Shown piece after piece: positions 1-8,986 of a stretch of 64,000 nt of DNA. Source of the stretch: Nitrosomonas sp. Nm34 (GTDB lineage: Bacteria; Pseudomonadota; Gammaproteobacteria; Burkholderiales; Nitrosomonadaceae); the NCBI RefSeq assembly GCF_900113925.1, contig NZ_FORD01000003.1:62001-126000 (forward strand). Reading direction: 5' to 3'. Position numbers and translations under genes: made by a program. The notes under the pieces were generated by a model, which saw only the letters and a program-made list of their open reading frames with translations, had not been told where the DNA came from and did no database searches. Within the stretch, counting starts at the first letter, position 1. Each line of letters begins with the position of its first letter.

Positions 1-405
1 CTTTCTGGATCATTCCTCAACATGTTTGACAACATATAGGATTCTGGGTACATTCCGGCTAGATTAAAAAAATATTTAAATTAACTTTCCTTCCAATGCA
101 ATGATATTAAAAATAACGCGCTTCTCGAATGCATGCACTCGAAGCAGCATAGGAAGCTGCCGATCAGTGCTGTAATTACGGAAAGCGTCAGTCGATGTGG
201 TGCAGTCTTGAGAGCCTTGGCGCATGAGTTATGGATTAAACATTTTTTGAATAGCTTACCTAAATCGTGCGTTTCCAAGGGAGTTACATTGATACTTATG
301 TCCAGAAGAAAAATCGTATTACTATCGGCCACCGTTAAAAATCAATTATACGGGGCCAGACTCATCGTGCATTCATTTGATAGGTATCCCATATTACGCA
401 CTGCT

Positions 406-1059
406 ATGCACCCTGCTTTCCGATTGCTCGCTAATTGTTTTCGATACTCTCTCGTGCTAGCTTTGTTTATTTGCTTTGAAGCATTTGCCCAAGGAGCGCG
501 CAATATAGAAGGGTGCAATATCCGGCGAGGCACGTTTTGTGTGGATATGAACCTGTATGGGAGCGATCTGCAAAATGAGAATCTGGCAAATTCCCAGTTC
601 ACTCGGTCGATACTTTCCAAAGCGAATCTGACTGGAGCCAATCTGAATGAAGCGAACCTATCGAGTACTCAACTACACGAGGCCAACTTGAACCAGGCCT
701 CACTGGTAAAAACGAATGCCCGGGGCGCACGTTTCAATGACGCCCAACTGGTAAAAGCGAATCTGCAAGGGGCCGTTCTACAAAATGCGGATCTCAGTGG
801 CGCTAATTTAACAGGGGCCATGCTGACCAACGCAGATCTCACCAACGCGAAGCTTAGTAATGCCATACTCGATAATGCCGATATTCAGCGTGCTAATATG
901 CGCGCAGCCCATTTGCGGGGAGCATCTCTGGTTAACGCTAATTTGCAGGGAGTAAATTTTACTGGTGCCGATCTGACTGACGCAGATCTGAGTGGAGCCA
1001 ATCTCGGGCAGACTATTTTTAACATGACACGTACGAGCGGATGCAAGAACTGCCCCTAA
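406..1059 (+). CDS. Secreted pentapeptide-repeat protein
   Basis: The product has about 217 residues. An N-terminal signal peptide (hydrophobic SLVLALFICF core, likely cut after AFAQ) is followed by a Cys-containing segment and about 30 pentapeptide repeats of the A(D/N)Lxx type, which fold into a right-handed quadrilateral beta-helix. It ends in a short CKNC tail. The open frame runs back to 133, but the ATG at 406 is the one that places the signal peptide at the N-terminus; the Shine-Dalgarno is weak, so the start is tentative. The four Cys residues flanking the helix suggest disulphides in the periplasm. The ligand and exact function are unknown. Confidence 0.8.
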   Translation: MHPAFRLLANCFRYSLVLALFICFEAFAQGARNIEGCNIRRGTFCVDMNLYGSDLQNENLANSQFTRSILSKANLTGANLNEANLSSTQLHEANLNQASLVKTNARGARFNDAQLVKANLQGAVLQNADLSGANLTGAMLTNADLTNAKLSNAILDNADIQRANMRAAHLRGASLVNANLQGVNFTGADLTDADLSGANLGQTIFNMTRTSGCKNCP

Positions 1060-1244
1060 AGCGTGCGATGCTCCTCCAACTCTTGTGTATCAGCAGCATA
1101 TAACTCGAATAGCGCCTGAATTTACCCCTCGAATCTTTGTAACCAGATTGATTAAATAAATGATGCAGATTCGCGTCACCGCTGGTCGGCAATAGCGAGT
1201 GAGGGAGCTATCATCACGACGGTATCACGACTCCTGCTATTCAT

Positions 1245-1415
1245 TATGTGAGTTCGACATAAGAATCATCACATCACGATTGGAAGAGCTTGAGGGAGTC
1301 TGATATTAAGCGAGAGTTTCTTCTCATGAATAATGAGGGAAATTTTTCTCTAAAATCGCTTCACCATAAGGAATTCAGTTTCCCTTTACAGCTTTTTTTA
1401 TTCCGAAATCACGTT
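1245..1415. repeat. IS982-derived miniature element (copy A)
   Basis: This 171 bp element starts with a GTGAGTTCGACATAAG end and finishes with a degenerate inverted copy (GAAATCACGTT). Its left half matches the left end of the IS982 element at 7475 (TTTCTTCTCA segment) and its right half matches that element's right end (ATAAGGAATTCAG segment). The whole transposase is missing, so it is an internally deleted, non-autonomous derivative. The rest of the 528 bp gap between 1059 and 1588 shows no gene. Confidence 0.75.
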
Positions 1416-1587
1416 GAATATGGCAAAAAAAATACCGCTCGAAGGCGGCCTTAAGTAAGTAGTTTGTCATGCCAACAAGGTCAGCCGTACTACATGGCAT
1501 ACTTGGGCGATATCAATTCCCTCGACACCTTGGTTTTCTTTTAGGAGGCTTTAATTCCCGCCGAAGACTTTCAGAATTAAAGAAATT

Positions 1588-2010
1588 CTATTGAAGATTT
1601 TTAGGTGGCGGTAATATGAATTGGAGCTGCTCTCGCTTGCCGTTTACAATATCATCTGTTAATTGACAAAGATAATTTATTGTAATGATTGAATAACCTG
1701 GCTCAAGCTCTTCTATTTCGCCATGCTGATTTTCAAGCATATTGATAACCGCAAAAAGTGAACCATACTCAAGAGCAACAGTCGTGTTATGTTCATCCAC
1801 AGAGGGGGCAACAATTATCTTATCTTGATATTTTAACTGCTGAGGTACTGGAGCAATAATATGGGTTTCATTCTTGTATAAGAGATTATCGTATGTCCCA
1901 TAATCGACAAGTAAAACGCCAGAGTAATTCTTTTCATTGCAAAACTGTCGAAGGATTTTGGAGTAATCACGATTTGACTTAACTTTGGTATTAGGATATA
2001 GCTTTTTCAT
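1588..2010 (-). CDS. Hypothetical protein, 140 aa
   Basis: I do not recognise a family. The protein is soluble, with no signal peptide or membrane segment; it has a basic N-terminus, a mixed alpha/beta composition and a proline-rich C-terminus (LPPPKN). The start is well supported: an AAGGAGG Shine-Dalgarno sits six bases upstream of the ATG. The gene stands alone between mobile-element debris, with inverted repeat CTTTAATTC/GAATTAAAG just downstream of the stop. It is probably a real accessory gene of unknown function. Confidence 0.65.
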   Translation of the reverse strand: MKKLYPNTKVKSNRDYSKILRQFCNEKNYSGVLLVDYGTYDNLLYKNETHIIAPVPQQLKYQDKIIVAPSVDEHNTTVALEYGSLFAVINMLENQHGEIEELEPGYSIITINYLCQLTDDIVNGKREQLQFILPPPKNLQ

Positions 2011-2427
2011 TATTACCTCCTTATAAAGTTGTCACTAAAGTTGCCAAATTTTTATCAGACAACCCTATGTTTTAACAACAAAATGACACTTTATTGCTGG
2101 GATAACAAGGCGTTTAGTGTCATGCATATATATAGCCGCCCTGTTTGATAGATAGGATGAAGTTTTAGTCCAATCCGCCTGTTTCGATACGGCAGTATGG
2201 ATTACGCGTACTGGTTTTGTTGATTATTGAGAGTGATTTTGGCTATTTAATAATATTGGTTTCGCTGTTTTAATCTGTTTGATTTCTTTTTGTGCGGTTT
2301 GTTCTTCTTGTGGTTGTAGTCTCGCTATAATGCGATCTATTGAAATGTAGAGCAGTATGGGAGCAATAGGAATTGCTGTGTATGATGCCTACGGTTTTAA
2401 AGATATGAGCCTTGCCAAGTTTGCTCG

Positions 2428-2462
2428 TTATCCACATTTTCCGTGGATAATGCTGTGGATAA
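2428..2462. promoter_or_regulatory. Cluster of three DnaA boxes
   Basis: TTATCCACA is present at 2428-2436, and its exact inverse TGTGGATAA at 2454-2462, with a one-mismatch box (CGTGGATAA) at 2442-2450 between them. Three boxes in 35 bp next to A+T-rich DNA resemble an origin or a DnaA-titration site. There is no dnaA, dnaN, rep or parAB gene nearby, so it may be a relic or a titration site rather than an active origin. Confidence 0.55.
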
Positions 2463-2636
2463 CAGACTTATCTTGAGTATGGGTAATCCTTATTTCGAGT
2501 GCTATAAAAGTATGCTAAAGCTTTTTCCTACCTAGCCGATGCAAAATTTGCATCAAGATAATTTTAATTGTTGCTGTATTGATACTTATCATAATCCTTT
2601 GTCACCCAGTGAGTTGTTCACGCTACTCACCAGGAC

Positions 2637-2745
2637 CTTAAGTGAGGGTTTCCCCTCACGAATAATGATGAAGCTCTTTTTCAAAAGCTATTTATCATCA
2701 GGAATTCAGATTCCTCTTGCTGCTTTTCTTATCCCAGCTCATGTT
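2637..2745. repeat. Truncated IS982-derived repeat (copy B)
   Basis: The sequence aligns with the interior left end (GAGGGTTTC...CTCACGAA) and the complete right end (GGAATTCAG, CTGCTTTTCTTATCC) of the IS982 element at 7475-8321. The terminal left inverted repeat is missing or too diverged to call, and no transposase sequence remains. Confidence 0.65.
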
Positions 2746-2831
2746 AATTAACGATTCAGAGGTGAGTATTTATTGTTCATCGAATAAACAGTGCGTTGTA
2801 TTACGTGCGGTGCAATATTAAGTATTCATTT

Positions 2832-3977
2832 TCAAAAACAGCTAAATCGCCGACTATCATCTAAAGCTGCTGGTAGAATCAATGTGCTGAATTGTGCGCC
2901 TTTAGAAATATCACAAAGCGCCTGGCGCTCAGCCGGATTGTCCATATAGCTTTGCTGATATTCTGCATTTAACACAGGTTTGCCGTTAGCAATAAAATTG
3001 GTCAGCGCGTCACACTCATGGAACTCATGACATTGCTCATTAATACTAAAGTCAAAATAACTGATTAAGTCAGGAATTTGATCCAAATCATTTTTAAGCC
3101 CAACCGATAACCCTCTTTTATGTGCTTCATTGGCAATAAGCTTATTAAATGCCAACTGATCCCTGGCGCTTATATTAAAGCCGGAATTATTTTGATAAGC
3201 ATCTATATTATCCGGTTCCACGCCATCACAGCCTTTTAGCAGAGCCAAATTGAGCCGTGAAATCATGACCTCTGCTACATTATGTGAGCGAATATCAAGC
3301 CATCGCTCATCCGGCCAATCATCTAAAGGATTACCCAATTCCTCAGGCTTGAATTTATCTTTATCTGATCTAAAATCTTCATAACTACCTGCTGAGAAAT
3401 AACAGATAACCTTTTTGCCAGAAGCTTTGAGTGTATTAATCAAGGATGGGGAAGAATTAAACAGATCAATATCGTAAAGTTGAACTGGATAATTCATATC
3501 GATGTCATTATCTTCAATGGTGTCATTCATTGCATTTTTCATTGCGCCTTTCTTAGCAATTTTCAACTGCCATTGCCAGGTTATTGCTACAGGCGGTTTG
3601 TACCAATTACCAGTAGTAACCGCTGGTGCATCAGGATCAAGTAACGGTGCTTTAGAAAGAAAAAATAATTCAATATTGGAGTAATCGCTACTACCTGCAT
3701 CATTATGAGCTTTTATTGCCACAATGAAAGCAGCGCCATCCCATAACTCAATTGAGCCAGATGTGGCATTACCCATATCAACATTTTTAATGCTTTCTGG
3801 ACCGGTAAAAGGAAAAGGGGCATAAAATAACTGATAACCACTGGCATTTGGAACTGGAGACCATGTAGCCGATATTTTGGTGCCTTCTTGCGTTACTAAA
3901 ATAACAGGTGGGTTTAATGCATCTGCTAAAGCGAGACTATTAGTTAATAGAAGAAAAAGTATCAGTATGATCAACAT
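2832..3977 (-). CDS. Secreted GH114-like glycoside hydrolase (endo-alpha-1,4-polygalactosaminidase family)
   Basis: The product has 381 residues. A signal peptide (LIILILFLLLTNSLALADA) is followed by an Ig/fibronectin-III-like domain (about 22-110) and a GH114-type TIM barrel (about 125-381). The barrel shows recognisable family segments: YDIDLF, KVICYFSAGSYE, GCDGVEPDN (a probable catalytic acid region), GLKND and FDFSINEQC. Family members cleave alpha-1,4-linked galactosamine-containing polymers of biofilms or capsules. The gene stands alone and its Shine-Dalgarno is weak. The substrate is inferred from the family only. Confidence 0.8.
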   Translation of the reverse strand: MLIILILFLLLTNSLALADALNPPVILVTQEGTKISATWSPVPNASGYQLFYAPFPFTGPESIKNVDMGNATSGSIELWDGAAFIVAIKAHNDAGSSDYSNIELFFLSKAPLLDPDAPAVTTGNWYKPPVAITWQWQLKIAKKGAMKNAMNDTIEDNDIDMNYPVQLYDIDLFNSSPSLINTLKASGKKVICYFSAGSYEDFRSDKDKFKPEELGNPLDDWPDERWLDIRSHNVAEVMISRLNLALLKGCDGVEPDNIDAYQNNSGFNISARDQLAFNKLIANEAHKRGLSVGLKNDLDQIPDLISYFDFSINEQCHEFHECDALTNFIANGKPVLNAEYQQSYMDNPAERQALCDISKGAQFSTLILPAALDDSRRFSCF

Positions 3978-4425
3978 AATATTGTTATTTAAACCTTAGT
4001 ATATTATTAATATTAAGGAATAAAAGCTAGGGCGACAATAATACGATTGCATACAGTTTTACTCCTCATTAGGAGGAACTTCGCTAAGAACAACTTATGT
4101 ATTCTGCCTCTGCGCTATAAAGCCGGAGAAGAAGTAAATCTTCATTTTGCGATCTTGCACGGTGGAAATCAAGCTATATATTTTGATTCGATGAGTATCT
4201 ATAATTTTTCATCACCTTCAAAGATCATAATGCGAGCGTTTTAAGGATTTGCGCGAAATATGTCCCTGTTGAGCAGTCGTGCCAAAGAACGGCAATGACA
4301 ACGCATATCATGATAGAGAAATAGCAATCGGATATCAAACCAGTTTCATTTCGATAGCTCTATATCAACGAGTTTGTTGATTTCAGGAGAGATGAGGCTA
4401 AGATATTTGTTTGCCTGATCTATAT
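3978..4425. other. Gene-free stretch, nothing recognised
   Basis: About 450 A+T-rich bases upstream of the glycosidase gene. A 65-codon frame (4047-4244) has no Shine-Dalgarno and no recognisable sequence. I see no repeat or structured RNA here. Confidence 0.5.
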
Positions 4426-4761
4426 CTATATCTGCTCTTTCGATATTTCACTCATTCTGTTAGAAAATGAATCATCAGTAAAAAATTGGCTTGGCGGATA
4501 TCCCATAACTTGCGAAACTGTTAACTCAATATAACTTGGTGCTATGTCAATATAGCTGCAACAAAATATTTTCTTTGAAAGTTGAGCGTAACACTCCGTT
4601 ATTTTTTCAATCATGCCAGATACTCTGGATTCTCTGAACCCGGCAACTGCTACCTGTGATGCTTTAGTCATTGCTTTTTTCACGTCTTGATATGATTGAG
4701 CATGTACTGAAGACATAACAGAGCTAATTACTATGAACAGCATTATTTTTATTGCTCTCAC
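4426..4761 (-). CDS. Small secreted hypothetical protein
   Basis: This 111-residue protein has a clear signal peptide (IMLFIVISSVMSSVHAQS), with cleavage expected after HAQ. The mature part of about 90 residues is mostly helical and contains three Cys (ECYAQ and FCCSY), which suggests a periplasmic protein with disulphides. The start is GTG at 4761, or the ATG six codons later (4743). I do not recognise a family. It lies downstream of the broken Spy-like gene on the same strand and may once have been cotranscribed with it. Confidence 0.55.
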   Translation of the reverse strand: MRAIKIMLFIVISSVMSSVHAQSYQDVKKAMTKASQVAVAGFRESRVSGMIEKITECYAQLSKKIFCCSYIDIAPSYIELTVSQVMGYPPSQFFTDDSFSNRMSEISKEQI

Positions 4762-4912
4762 AACTTCAATTATTTTGTTAATCCATGTAAGCGTTTATTC
4801 GTTGCGTAACAATAACTTTCACGTTATAACGCAACTTGCTCAGAGCATTGAATTATGCTCATCTCTTAATGGGAATCCTGAAATTATTTATAATTTAAGA
4901 CTCTGTACCCTA

Positions 4913-4940
4913 GTTCAGCTAAAACTAATTTTAGCTGAAC
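4913..4940. terminator. Perfect 12 bp hairpin
   Basis: GTTCAGCTAAAA and TTTTAGCTGAAC form a perfect 12 bp stem with a CTAA loop. It lies between the broken Spy-like gene and the small secreted protein on the minus strand. It lacks a following T-run, so it may be an attenuating or 3'-end hairpin rather than a standard intrinsic terminator. Confidence 0.5.
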
Positions 4941-4993
4941 AACTTAGCCTAGCCTTGGTTTTGTTTAGGAATAATATTAATTTTCAAAGGGTA

Positions 4994-5354
4994 TTAAACA
5001 TCGTACTTACTCAATTTCCGGGAAATTTCTGATTGCTCTTGTTTTCTTTCCAGATGCTTTTCACATCTTTTCTCATGATGATACGTTTTCATTTCTTGCA
5101 GTTTGGTATTTTGCTCAGGAGTTAATATCTTTTTTAATCGTGATTGAGTTTCCTCACGAATTGCTTTGTGTTTGTCGCCCTGCTCTTGAAAAGGGCTTCA
5201 ATTTTTGCTTTTTGATCTTCACTTAACCTCAGTTCTCTATTGAGCCGCTCTATTTTTTTAGTGCGATATTGTTCATGATTTCCTCGCCTGGATGTGCGAC
5301 TACCGTCAAAGGAAATGCTAAAATAATTACCATACCATATAGTTTTGCATGCAT
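4994..5354 (-). pseudogene. Frameshifted Spy/CpxP-like periplasmic protein
   Basis: Reading down from the ATG at 5352-5354 gives a signal peptide (MHAKLYGMVIILAFPLTVVA) with an AGGAG Shine-Dalgarno upstream. The frame then breaks in an A7 run near 5262 and again near 5190. Joining the three frames gives RLNRELRLSEDQKAKIEALF, then KHKAIREETQSRLKKILTPEQ, that is, two LTxxQ-like segments (LSEDQ and LTPEQ), which are the hallmark of Spy/CpxP chaperones and metal-stress sensors. The reading ends at TAA 4994. Both breaks would have to be sequencing errors for the gene to be intact. Confidence 0.7.
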
Positions 5355-5545
5355 AGCCCAGTTCTCCTAATGATTAATGATAATCAAGTAGTTAATTGCT
5401 ACTCTTGAGTTGAGGTAATAAATGCGCATACAGTTTGCAGCAACTGTGAAAAAAATATGGAAGTGAAGTGTATGACTAAATTTCAAATCTATCGATGAAT
5501 ACTTCTCATGAATGAAAATTTGGTTTAAGTGAGTGCGCCAATGTC

Positions 5546-6373
5546 ATGAATAGAAAGAATCGGTGTATATCTTCACGCTACCACTTAACCGATCAAGAAT
5601 TCGCTGAGTTAGAGTTTGAACACCGTCATACTACCGATAAGCGTTATGTTGGTCGGGTTAAGGCTGTTTATCTGTTAGAAAAAAGGGTGGTCGGCCACCA
5701 GGCTTGCACAAGCCCTGTTGATTGAGCGTGAAACGGTACGCAATCACTTCAAGCGATAGGGTAAAGGCGGGTTGGCTGCCTTGCAAAGAAACGACGCTGG
5801 CGGCAGCGACGCTGCGCTTACAGAGGAACAGCAGCGGTTGCTGGATCAGCATCTGCGTGAGAATTTCTATCTCACTGCCAAAGAAATCGCGCATTACGTG
5901 GAGCAGACGTGGCCAGGATCACCAAATTTCGAGCAACACAGGTCGACAACGCATCAACCTCAATGGCGCTATCGATTGCGCTGGACTATCCCAATCATTC
6001 GCTATTGACACGGTCCATGCACAATCCACGATAGCGTTGTTGCAACAGATCGAGCAACAACATCCCGCTGCTGCCCGTATATACGTCATCTGTGATAATG
6101 CCCGCTATTATCGCTCTCAGCTCGTTACTGAACACTTAACACTTGTTAAATTCAAAAATCGAATTGATCTTCCTGCCACCTTATGCACCCGATCTGAATC
6201 TGATCGAGCGCTATTGGCGATTCTTCAAAAAAGAAATTCTGTATGGCAAGTACTGTCAAACTTTTGCCTTGATCAAGCAAGCTTGCGATGATTGCTTTGC
6301 TGCTTCCAACTGCCATAGGGAAGCGCTACGCTCCTTGTTAACCGATAATTTTCAGATTATCGATTGCGCTTGA
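5546..6373 (+). pseudogene. Degenerate IS630-family transposase
   Basis: The pieces lie in several frames. The N-terminus starts at the ATG at 5546 (YHLTDQEFAELE). A helix-turn-helix region lies around 5700-5920 (ERETVRNHF, LTEEQQRLLDQHL, TAKEIAHYVEQTW). The DDE core follows (LNGAIDCAG, YVICDNARYYRS), and the C-terminal block (LPPYAPDLNLIERYWRFFKK) is in the frame ending at 6373. At least three frameshifts and an internal deletion between HYVEQTW and the catalytic core make it inactive. Confidence 0.8.
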
Positions 6374-6524
6374 GTGCCGAAATTTGAAGTGCGGCTAGTA
6401 TAGAAGAAAAAGGTTAAGCGTCATTGTATGCTATAGTAATTTCTGCTGCTTATGGTTTAAAGCAGCGCCGGTTTTCTTGATGTTTTTATCAGTCATATAT
6501 TTGTTATCTTTAGGAGGAACAACA

Positions 6525-7019
6525 GTGAAACAGATACTATTCTCTTTTGTTTTTTTGGGGTTGCTGTTTGTATTGCCAGCTTGGGTTATAGCCGGAGAGC
6601 ACCAATCTGCGCGTGGCAGTCAAGTACAGGCTGCCGGACCATATAATCTGGAGCTGATCGCAAAGGATGGTCAATTGCAGCTGTATGTCACCGATCGCAT
6701 GCAAAATGCAGTGCAAACTAGCGGAGGCTCGGCAATTGCCAATATTATTGACAAAGATGGCAATCGCGCTACTGTCCAGCTAAAGCCAGTTTTTGGCAAT
6801 ATCATGAGAGGGTCTGGGGATTTCAAGATAACCCCGGATACAAAGATATCTGTGCTCCTCGCAATGGATGTAAAAGGCACGCATGTGGCTCGTTTCACTT
6901 TCAAGGGAGAACCAGCTTTCAAGGGGGAACCAGAAACTGCGCCCGCGCAAACGACTGAAAGCGACAATCATCCACCACATGAAGGCGCTTCCGAAAACGG
7001 ATCTTCCGATGAAGATTGA
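6525..7019 (+). CDS. Periplasmic hypothetical protein, 164 aa
   Basis: The GTG at 6525 is the chosen start because an AGGAGG lies eight bases upstream; the open frame reaches back to 6477 without a ribosome site. A signal peptide (FSFVFLGLLFVLPAWVIAG) precedes a beta-rich domain (about 35-130; AGPYNLELIAKDGQLQLYVTD) and a disordered His/Asp/Glu-rich tail (HPPHE, SSDED). From memory, similar proteins sit near heavy-metal efflux (CzcCBA/CusB-type) genes, so a role in metal handling is possible, but no such genes are in this window. Confidence 0.7.
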   Translation: MKQILFSFVFLGLLFVLPAWVIAGEHQSARGSQVQAAGPYNLELIAKDGQLQLYVTDRMQNAVQTSGGSAIANIIDKDGNRATVQLKPVFGNIMRGSGDFKITPDTKISVLLAMDVKGTHVARFTFKGEPAFKGEPETAPAQTTESDNHPPHEGASENGSSDED

Positions 7020-7358
7020 AATTAGATAGCAATTTATTCCGTCAGCTAAGTGGTCCGATGTGACATTTAGCTGACGGTCGATAGGGCTCCAAAAAATGGG
7101 AGCTTTTCTACGATCAGCCAAAGCAAATAGTGGAAAAACAGGTAGTTATTTGTTGCAGTGTACTGCGAATCTATTAAAATAAAAGACTGCAACTGACGGA
7201 TTATCAACCGTTTATCTGCCACAGCCTCCCTTATCAAACTGGACAGGCGCTCCTCCCGCATACGGCTTTGCGATGTTTTCTTCCTTAAGCATTGAACTTA
7301 ACGCATCCTATCGCACCAACTTCTTAAGCAGGACAATTTCATGGCTCCTACTTTAGTT
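7020..7358. other. Gene-free stretch
   Basis: About 340 bp with no gene I can support. A 64-codon minus-strand frame (7067-7261) begins with an Arg-rich segment but has no Shine-Dalgarno; it may be debris of another element. An IS982-type terminal repeat begins at 7359. Confidence 0.4.
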
Positions 7359-7474
7359 AACGTGAGTTCGACATAAGAATCATCACATCACGGCAGGAAA
7401 AACCTGAGAAAATCTAATACTAAGAAAGATCTCTTCTCGATAATAATGATGAAACTCTCTACCAAAATCTATTT
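7359..7474. repeat. Left half of an IS982-derived miniature element (copy C)
   Basis: It starts AACGTGAGTTCGACATAAG, the IS982 terminal repeat, and matches copy A through the ATAATGATGAAACTC segment. It then stops abruptly where the larger IS982 copy begins at 7475, so two related elements are joined head to tail. Confidence 0.65.
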
Positions 7475-8321
7475 AACGTAAGTTCGACATAAAGATCATA
7501 GCACCACGCCTAGAAGAGTTTGAGGGTTTCTGATATTAAGGGAGGGTTTCTTCTCACGAAAAGTATAAGCCACCAGCCCGGCTATCAGATTAACAAAGAA
7601 GTTAAGTGGACTGCGATGACGGGAATGCTCGATTTGCGAGATTTAACCCCGATCACCAAAGAGTTTTCCAAAGAAGAAGTGCGCCAGTTCCAGTACCGGA
7701 TCACGGGCATCCACATTGCCTGCTGTTATTTTTACCCCAGCAATTCTTGCCTGGTCATTGATAACCAGGTGCAGCTTGAATCCATAAAACCAACCCACGC
7801 TGGTCTTTCCCTGGGCAGCAAGCCTGCCATTACTTTATGTGACTAAATACGCTGGTTGTGACACACGCTGATCCTGATGGAATCAATGAAACTGATCCCA
7901 CTGCAGCGCCCGAAGCGACTGGTCAGAAAACAGCACAAAGGTACCAGGCTACCTTGCGGCAACTCAACAAAGCGGTGGTCGCTCACCAACCTTGGAAAAT
8001 AACCCCGCTGATGCCTCAACACGTCATTCAGGTAATAGTGCTTAAACGTCCGGTACCGGATAGATGAGACCCCACCATGATGGTCATGACTTCACTTAGA
8101 CACAGCTCCCCTCGGCGACGACGCCGTTTTAGCGATGACCCCGACAAACGTCGCTCCTACCTCGGCTCAAACTCTTTACAAAAATCGTCAATTGCACAAA
8201 AAATCATTAGCATAGTATCCATCGGATCTGATCCTCCTAATGAGGAAACTCTTTTTGAAAATCTTTTCCTCATAAGGAATTCAGGTCCCTTTTGCTGCTT
8301 TTCTTATCCTGAACTCACGTT
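7475..8321 (-). mobile_element. Degenerate IS982-family insertion sequence
   Basis: This is an 847 bp element bounded by AACGTAAGTTCGACATA (7475) and its inverse TGAACTCACGTT (ending 8321). It carries a single transposase gene on the minus strand, broken by a stop codon and frameshifts. The length is slightly under the ~1 kb usual for the family, so some sequence has been lost. Its right end interrupts the 3' end of the nucleotidyltransferase gene. Confidence 0.8.
7496..8222 (-). pseudogene. Broken IS982-family transposase
   Basis: The ATG at 8222 follows an AGGAGG. The N-terminus reads IFCAIDDFCKEFEPR and then an in-frame TAG; the same frame continues LCLSEVMTIMVGSHLSG. Frameshifts follow, after which the family blocks TFKHYYLNDVLRHQRGYFPR, VGWFYGFKLHLVIND, ITAGNVDARDPV, FFGKLFGDRG and [13 protein letters not shown] can be read. 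Part of the region between GDRG and the C-terminal block is missing. These blocks identify the IS982 family. Confidence 0.8.
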
Positions 8322-8625
8322 GTAATACCCCATAATCCCGTTTGACCTCATCCCGGAAGGCTACTGGCAAATGCGCCCAGTCATGGACTTCTATCAGTAT
8401 CGGCAAACTGCTTTCTTGTAATGCTTCAATCAAATCACCTCAACCAGCCACTTCAGTCGTCAGAACGTTGGGATTACGCAATACGAGATCCAGATCACTG
8501 CCTTCATGTGCCGAACCATGGGTTCAACTGCCAAAAACCCAGACTTCGGCTTCGGGCACATGTATTGCCAGCGAGCGCTCCAGTTGTGCCGTATGACGAT
8601 CTGCCAGCTCAATCCACTTGCTCAT
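8322..8625 (-). pseudogene. MNT-type nucleotidyltransferase (HEPN partner), broken
   Basis: The ATG at 8625 overlaps the end of the HEPN gene by 17 bp. The frame reads EVWVFGS-stop-THGSAHEG then SDLDLVLRNP, the GSx-(10)-DxD signature of a minimal nucleotidyltransferase, followed by a second in-frame stop (EVAG-stop-GDLIEAL) and then PILIEVHDWAHLPVAFRDE. Both stops are TGA; the first replaces the Arg usual after GS (CGA to TGA). The C-terminus (DYGVLQ) runs directly into the IS982 end. In intact pairs this protein AMPylates and silences the HEPN RNase. Confidence 0.75.
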
Positions 8626-8986
8626 TGGGAAGATGCTTCAGGGTATCAGCCAACTCTCTCGCATCGTTAATAAATTGTGGCAGCAGTTTAAGAGTCTGAT
8701 TGGCAAAACCCTCCCCATAGTCGTGCGCAGCAGTATTGCGGTTAGCGCGGTATGCGAGCCAGCGCTCGACGCCATCCATATCGAGAAGCCCATGCCTTCC
8801 TGCCATACGCAGCACATCGTTAAACACTAACCCGTCCACGGCACGTGGGTTACCGCTATAGGATTTGAGTGTCTCACGCAACAACTTGCCGATCGCTTCA
8901 AGCGACAATTCCAGACTCTTGATCGCTGCATTGCGGTAGAGATCATAAAGTATGTCGTCATTGTCGAGACGTTGCAGCGCAATCAA
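8609..8986 (-). CDS. HEPN-type protein of a HEPN/MNT pair (N-terminus uncertain)
   Basis: The 125-residue helical protein shows HEPN features: NAAIKSLELSLEAIGKLLRE, LRMAGRHGLL and the RNxxAHDYG segment (RNTAAHDYG), close to the family's catalytic RX4-6H. Such proteins pair with the nucleotidyltransferase encoded just downstream and usually act as RNase toxins. The frame is open further upstream (LNVDPFLRTITTLEQAL, typical of the family) to a TGA near 9042, but offers no ATG. The listed TTG start at 8986 is therefore probably too late, or the 5' end is damaged. The partner gene is broken. Confidence 0.65.
   Translation of the reverse strand: MIALQRLDNDDILYDLYRNAAIKSLELSLEAIGKLLRETLKSYSGNPRAVDGLVFNDVLRMAGRHGLLDMDGVERWLAYRANRNTAAHDYGEGFANQTLKLLPQFINDARELADTLKHLPNEQVD

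Larger units (their letters stand above)
2011..2831. other. Gene-free stretch with DnaA boxes and IS debris
   Basis: No convincing gene is seen in about 820 bp. It contains a three-box DnaA cluster (2428-2462) and a truncated IS982-derived repeat (2637-2745). The only long frame (2539-2751) runs through that repeat and is not credible. Confidence 0.6.

Noticed and set aside
2539-2751. A 70-codon frame
   Set aside because: Its second half is the IS982-derived repeat; no ribosome site or recognisable sequence.
4733-5032. A 99-codon plus-strand frame starting with a hydrophobic stretch
   Set aside because: It overlaps the small secreted protein and the Spy-like pseudogene on the other strand, has no ribosome site, and runs through the palindrome at 4913-4940.
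7067-7261. A minus-strand frame starting with an Arg-rich block
   Set aside because: Short, no ribosome site, and I could not tie it to a family; perhaps debris of another mobile element.
7520-8325. Three plus-strand frames within the IS982 copy
   Set aside because: They are the antisense of the broken transposase; the minus-strand reading has the family blocks.
8342-8830. Plus-strand frames over the HEPN/MNT pair
   Set aside because: They are antisense shadows; the opposite strand encodes recognisable domains.
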